Part shown: one piece after another, positions 62,620 through 64,000 of the stretch | Position numbering within the stretch: the stretch's first letter is position 1 | Layout: each line of letters starts with the position of its first letter | Assembly (NCBI RefSeq): GCF_014648435.1 | Contig: NZ_BMRC01000004.1 | Span: 496,001-560,000 of the forward strand | Direction: 5' to 3' | DNA length: 64,000 bases | Source of the DNA: Nonomuraea spiralis | Lineage (GTDB): Bacteria > Actinomycetota > Actinomycetes > Streptosporangiales > Streptosporangiaceae | Made by a program: the position numbers and the translations under genes | The notes under the pieces: generated by a model | Seen by the model: the letters and a program-made list of their open reading frames with translations, nothing else | The model's database searches: none | What the model was told of the DNA's origin: nothing

Positions 62620-64000
62620 GTGCACCGGCCATCCAGGCGACTGTTGTTCCGGGCGGGCGCCGTGACCGTGGCCGGCGTGGCGGGGGCGCTCGTCCGGGCC
62701 GACCCCGCGCACACGCCGGACTCCTCCTTCGTCACGCTGCGCCGGCAGTGGCGCCACGTGACCCTGGGCTTCGACACGGGCGCCGACGCAGGGGCTGACG
62801 CAGGGGCTGACGCAGGGGCCGACGCAGGGGCCGACGCTGAGGCCGGGCGGCATGGGGTGGGGGTGGGCTTCGAGGCGGGGGCGGAGCCGTACCGGACGTG
62901 GCTGGCCGAGGCGGGGCGGCGGGCGGGGCGGTACCGCGCGGCCATGGCGCCGGGGAACGCGTCGCTCTGGCCGGACCAGCCGTTCCCGTCGTTCGTGGCG
63001 ACGCCGGGGCGGCTGCTGGCCATGGCCCGCGCGTACGCGCTGCCGCGGACCGGGCTGACCGGCGACGCGGGCCTGGCCGCCGCCGTCGCCGCCGGGATCG
63101 ACCACTACCGCCGCCACGTCTACGCTGACGGCGCCGACCCGGCGGGCAACTGGTGGCACTGGGAGATCGGCGTGCCGAGGGCGCTGCTCGACGCGGCCGT
63201 ACTGATCGGCCCGCACCTCGGCGAGAAACGCAGTGCCGCGCTGCGGGACGCCGTGGACCACTTCGTGTCCGAGAGCCGCCTCGCGCACTACAGCGGCACC
63301 AGCACCGCCGCGAACCGGGTGGACCTGTGCGTGGTGACGTTGCTGCGCGCCATGCTCAGGGCCGACCCCGGCAAGGCGGCGCTGGCGGTCTCGGCGCTCT
63401 CCCCGGTGTTCCGCACGGTCTCCGAGGGCGACGGTTTCTACCGTGACGGGTCGTTCATCCAGCATTCGACCGTGCCCTACCAGGGGGCCTACGGGGTGAC
63501 GCTGCTCGACGGGCTGGCGACGTTGTTCGCGGTGCTGCGCGGCACCCCCTGGGAGGTCGTGGACCCCACTGTGCTCGCGATGGTGGAACGCTCGTTCGCG
63601 CCGTTCGTCCGCGACGGGTTCTGCATGGACCTGGTGCGCGGCAGGGGCGTCGGCAGGAAGCCGTTCGGCGACCACGACAAGGGGCGCGCGCTGGCCGCCG
63701 CGATCCTGCTGCTCGGCGAGGTGGCCCCGGCCGCCGACCGGGCCCGCTGGCAGGCCATGGTCAAGGGATGGGCGGTACGCGAGACGTGCCGGCCCATGCT
63801 CGCGGCGGCCGACCCGGCCTTCCACGCACGCCTGACCGCCGTCCTGGACGACGACGCCGTGCCAGCCGCGCCGGAGCCGATCGAGCACCGGCTGTTCCCG
63901 ATGAGCGCCCGTGCCGTGCACCGCCGGCCGGGCTGGTGCGCGGCGCTCAGCATGGCCTCGTCCAGGATCGGCCACTACGAGCACGGCAACGGTGAGAACC
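62620..64000 (+). CDS. Polysaccharide lyase family 8 (hyaluronate/xanthan lyase type), Tat-exported, 3' end cut by window
   Basis: The first 460 residues of a PL8 lyase that cleaves uronic-acid polysaccharides outside the cell. A twin-arginine signal, RPSRRLLFRAGAVTVAGVAGALV, is at the N-terminus. Catalytic-domain markers are NWWHWEIGVPRALLDAAVL, TAANRVD with the Asn, DGSFIQHSTVPYQGAYG with His and Tyr, and RIGHYEHGNGEN at the window edge. The start is GTG 62620. Between residues 55 and 75 the protein carries a (GADA)n stretch from a 12-bp minisatellite, absent from relatives I know. It lies 22 bases after the quinone reductase stop. Confidence 0.92.
   Translation, partial: MHRPSRRLLFRAGAVTVAGVAGALVRADPAHTPDSSFVTLRRQWRHVTLGFDTGADAGADAGADAGADAGADAEAGRHGVGVGFEAGAEPYRTWLAEAGRRAGRYRAAMAPGNASLWPDQPFPSFVATPGRLLAMARAYALPRTGLTGDAGLAAAVAAGIDHYRRHVYADGADPAGNWWHWEIGVPRALLDAAVLIGPHLGEKRSAALRDAVDHFVSESRLAHYSGTSTAANRVDLCVVTLLRAMLRADPGKAALAVSALSPVFRTVSEGDGFYRDGSFIQHSTVPYQGAYGVTLLDGLATLFAVLRGTPWEVVDPTVLAMVERSFAPFVRDGFCMDLVRGRGVGRKPFGDHDKGRALAAAILLLGEVAPAADRARWQAMVKGWAVRETCRPMLAAADPAFHARLTAVLDDDAVPAAPEPIEHRLFPMSARAVHRRPGWCAALSMASSRIGHYEHGNGEN
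62785..62844 (+). repeat. 12-bp minisatellite coding for a (Gly-Ala-Asp-Ala)n stretch
   Basis: GACGCAGGGGCT (third base variants GCC) is repeated four times exactly from 62785 to 62832, with a diverged fifth copy to 62844. It is in frame and encodes Asp-Ala-Gly-Ala units in the lyase N-terminal region. Copy number is likely to vary among strains. Confidence 0.9.

Overview
The window reads as chromosomal DNA of a high-GC actinomycete: almost every codon ends in G or C, GTG starts are common, and it carries gene families typical of the group (AfsR/SARP-type BTAD regulators, a DUF3073 protein, CGNR zinc-finger protein, LytR-CpsA-Psr proteins, an F420-reductase-like protein, a MenB of the menaquinone pathway, a Fur/Zur-type box, SoxR boxes in front of quinone reductases). 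A filamentous genus such as Nonomuraea or another member of Streptosporangiales is a reasonable guess, but no 16S or other marker is present. I see no tRNA, rRNA, CRISPR array, integrase or insertion sequence, and no gene-free stretch longer than 300 bases.

Layout. 1-6204: a 2-hydroxyacid dehydrogenase, a methyltransferase and a large SARP/NB-ARC/TPR regulator whose two flanks carry matching 11-bp-periodic operator arrays. 6459-11653: GNAT acetyltransferase, aminotransferase with divergent LysR regulator, RNase HII, a luciferase-like flavin enzyme and a small conserved actinobacterial protein. 11731-17776: a CooC/MinD-type ATPase behind a Fur/Zur-type box, an LCP cell-wall protein, a methyltransferase, a decayed MFS transporter, and a minus-strand run of polyprenyl synthetase, four-helix membrane protein and thymidylate-synthase-fold enzyme. 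17906-23689: serine hydrolase and three regulator/enzyme pairs (TetR/quinone reductase, LysR/DapA-like aldolase, MarR/FAD monooxygenase), the last enzyme having lost most of its FAD-binding domain. 23695-32956: an ABC-F protein behind a six-codon leader peptide, then a convergent NfeD-like/flotillin/giant AAA ATPase operon. 33099-46130: a SoxR-box quinone reductase, CGNR regulator with an alpha/beta hydrolase, an aminoglycoside-phosphotransferase-like kinase, MenB, small regulators, a second LCP protein, a two-component system, an AhpD-like protein and an MSMEG_6728-type protein. 46217-57882: an orphan molybdopterin hydroxylase subunit, a DUF2267-pterin dehydratase fusion, an anti-sigma-type kinase, and two BTAD regulators flanking an orphan acetolactate synthase. 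57928-64000: an esterase-fold protein without its serine, an MFS pump with a divergent double-Lrp regulator, a second SoxR-box quinone reductase, and the start of a Tat-exported family 8 polysaccharide lyase.

Themes. Many genes come as enzyme/regulator pairs with visible palindromes between them, so local one-to-one control dominates. Several enzymes are decayed or lack catalytic residues (2-hydroxyacid dehydrogenase, MFS relic, FAD monooxygenase, esterase, pterin dehydratase domain). The parts that look least described are the membrane-protein/thymidylate-synthase-fold pair (15424-16707), the paired SARP-type operator arrays (2930-2972 and 6281-6343), and the leader-peptide region in front of the ABC-F gene (23695-23847).
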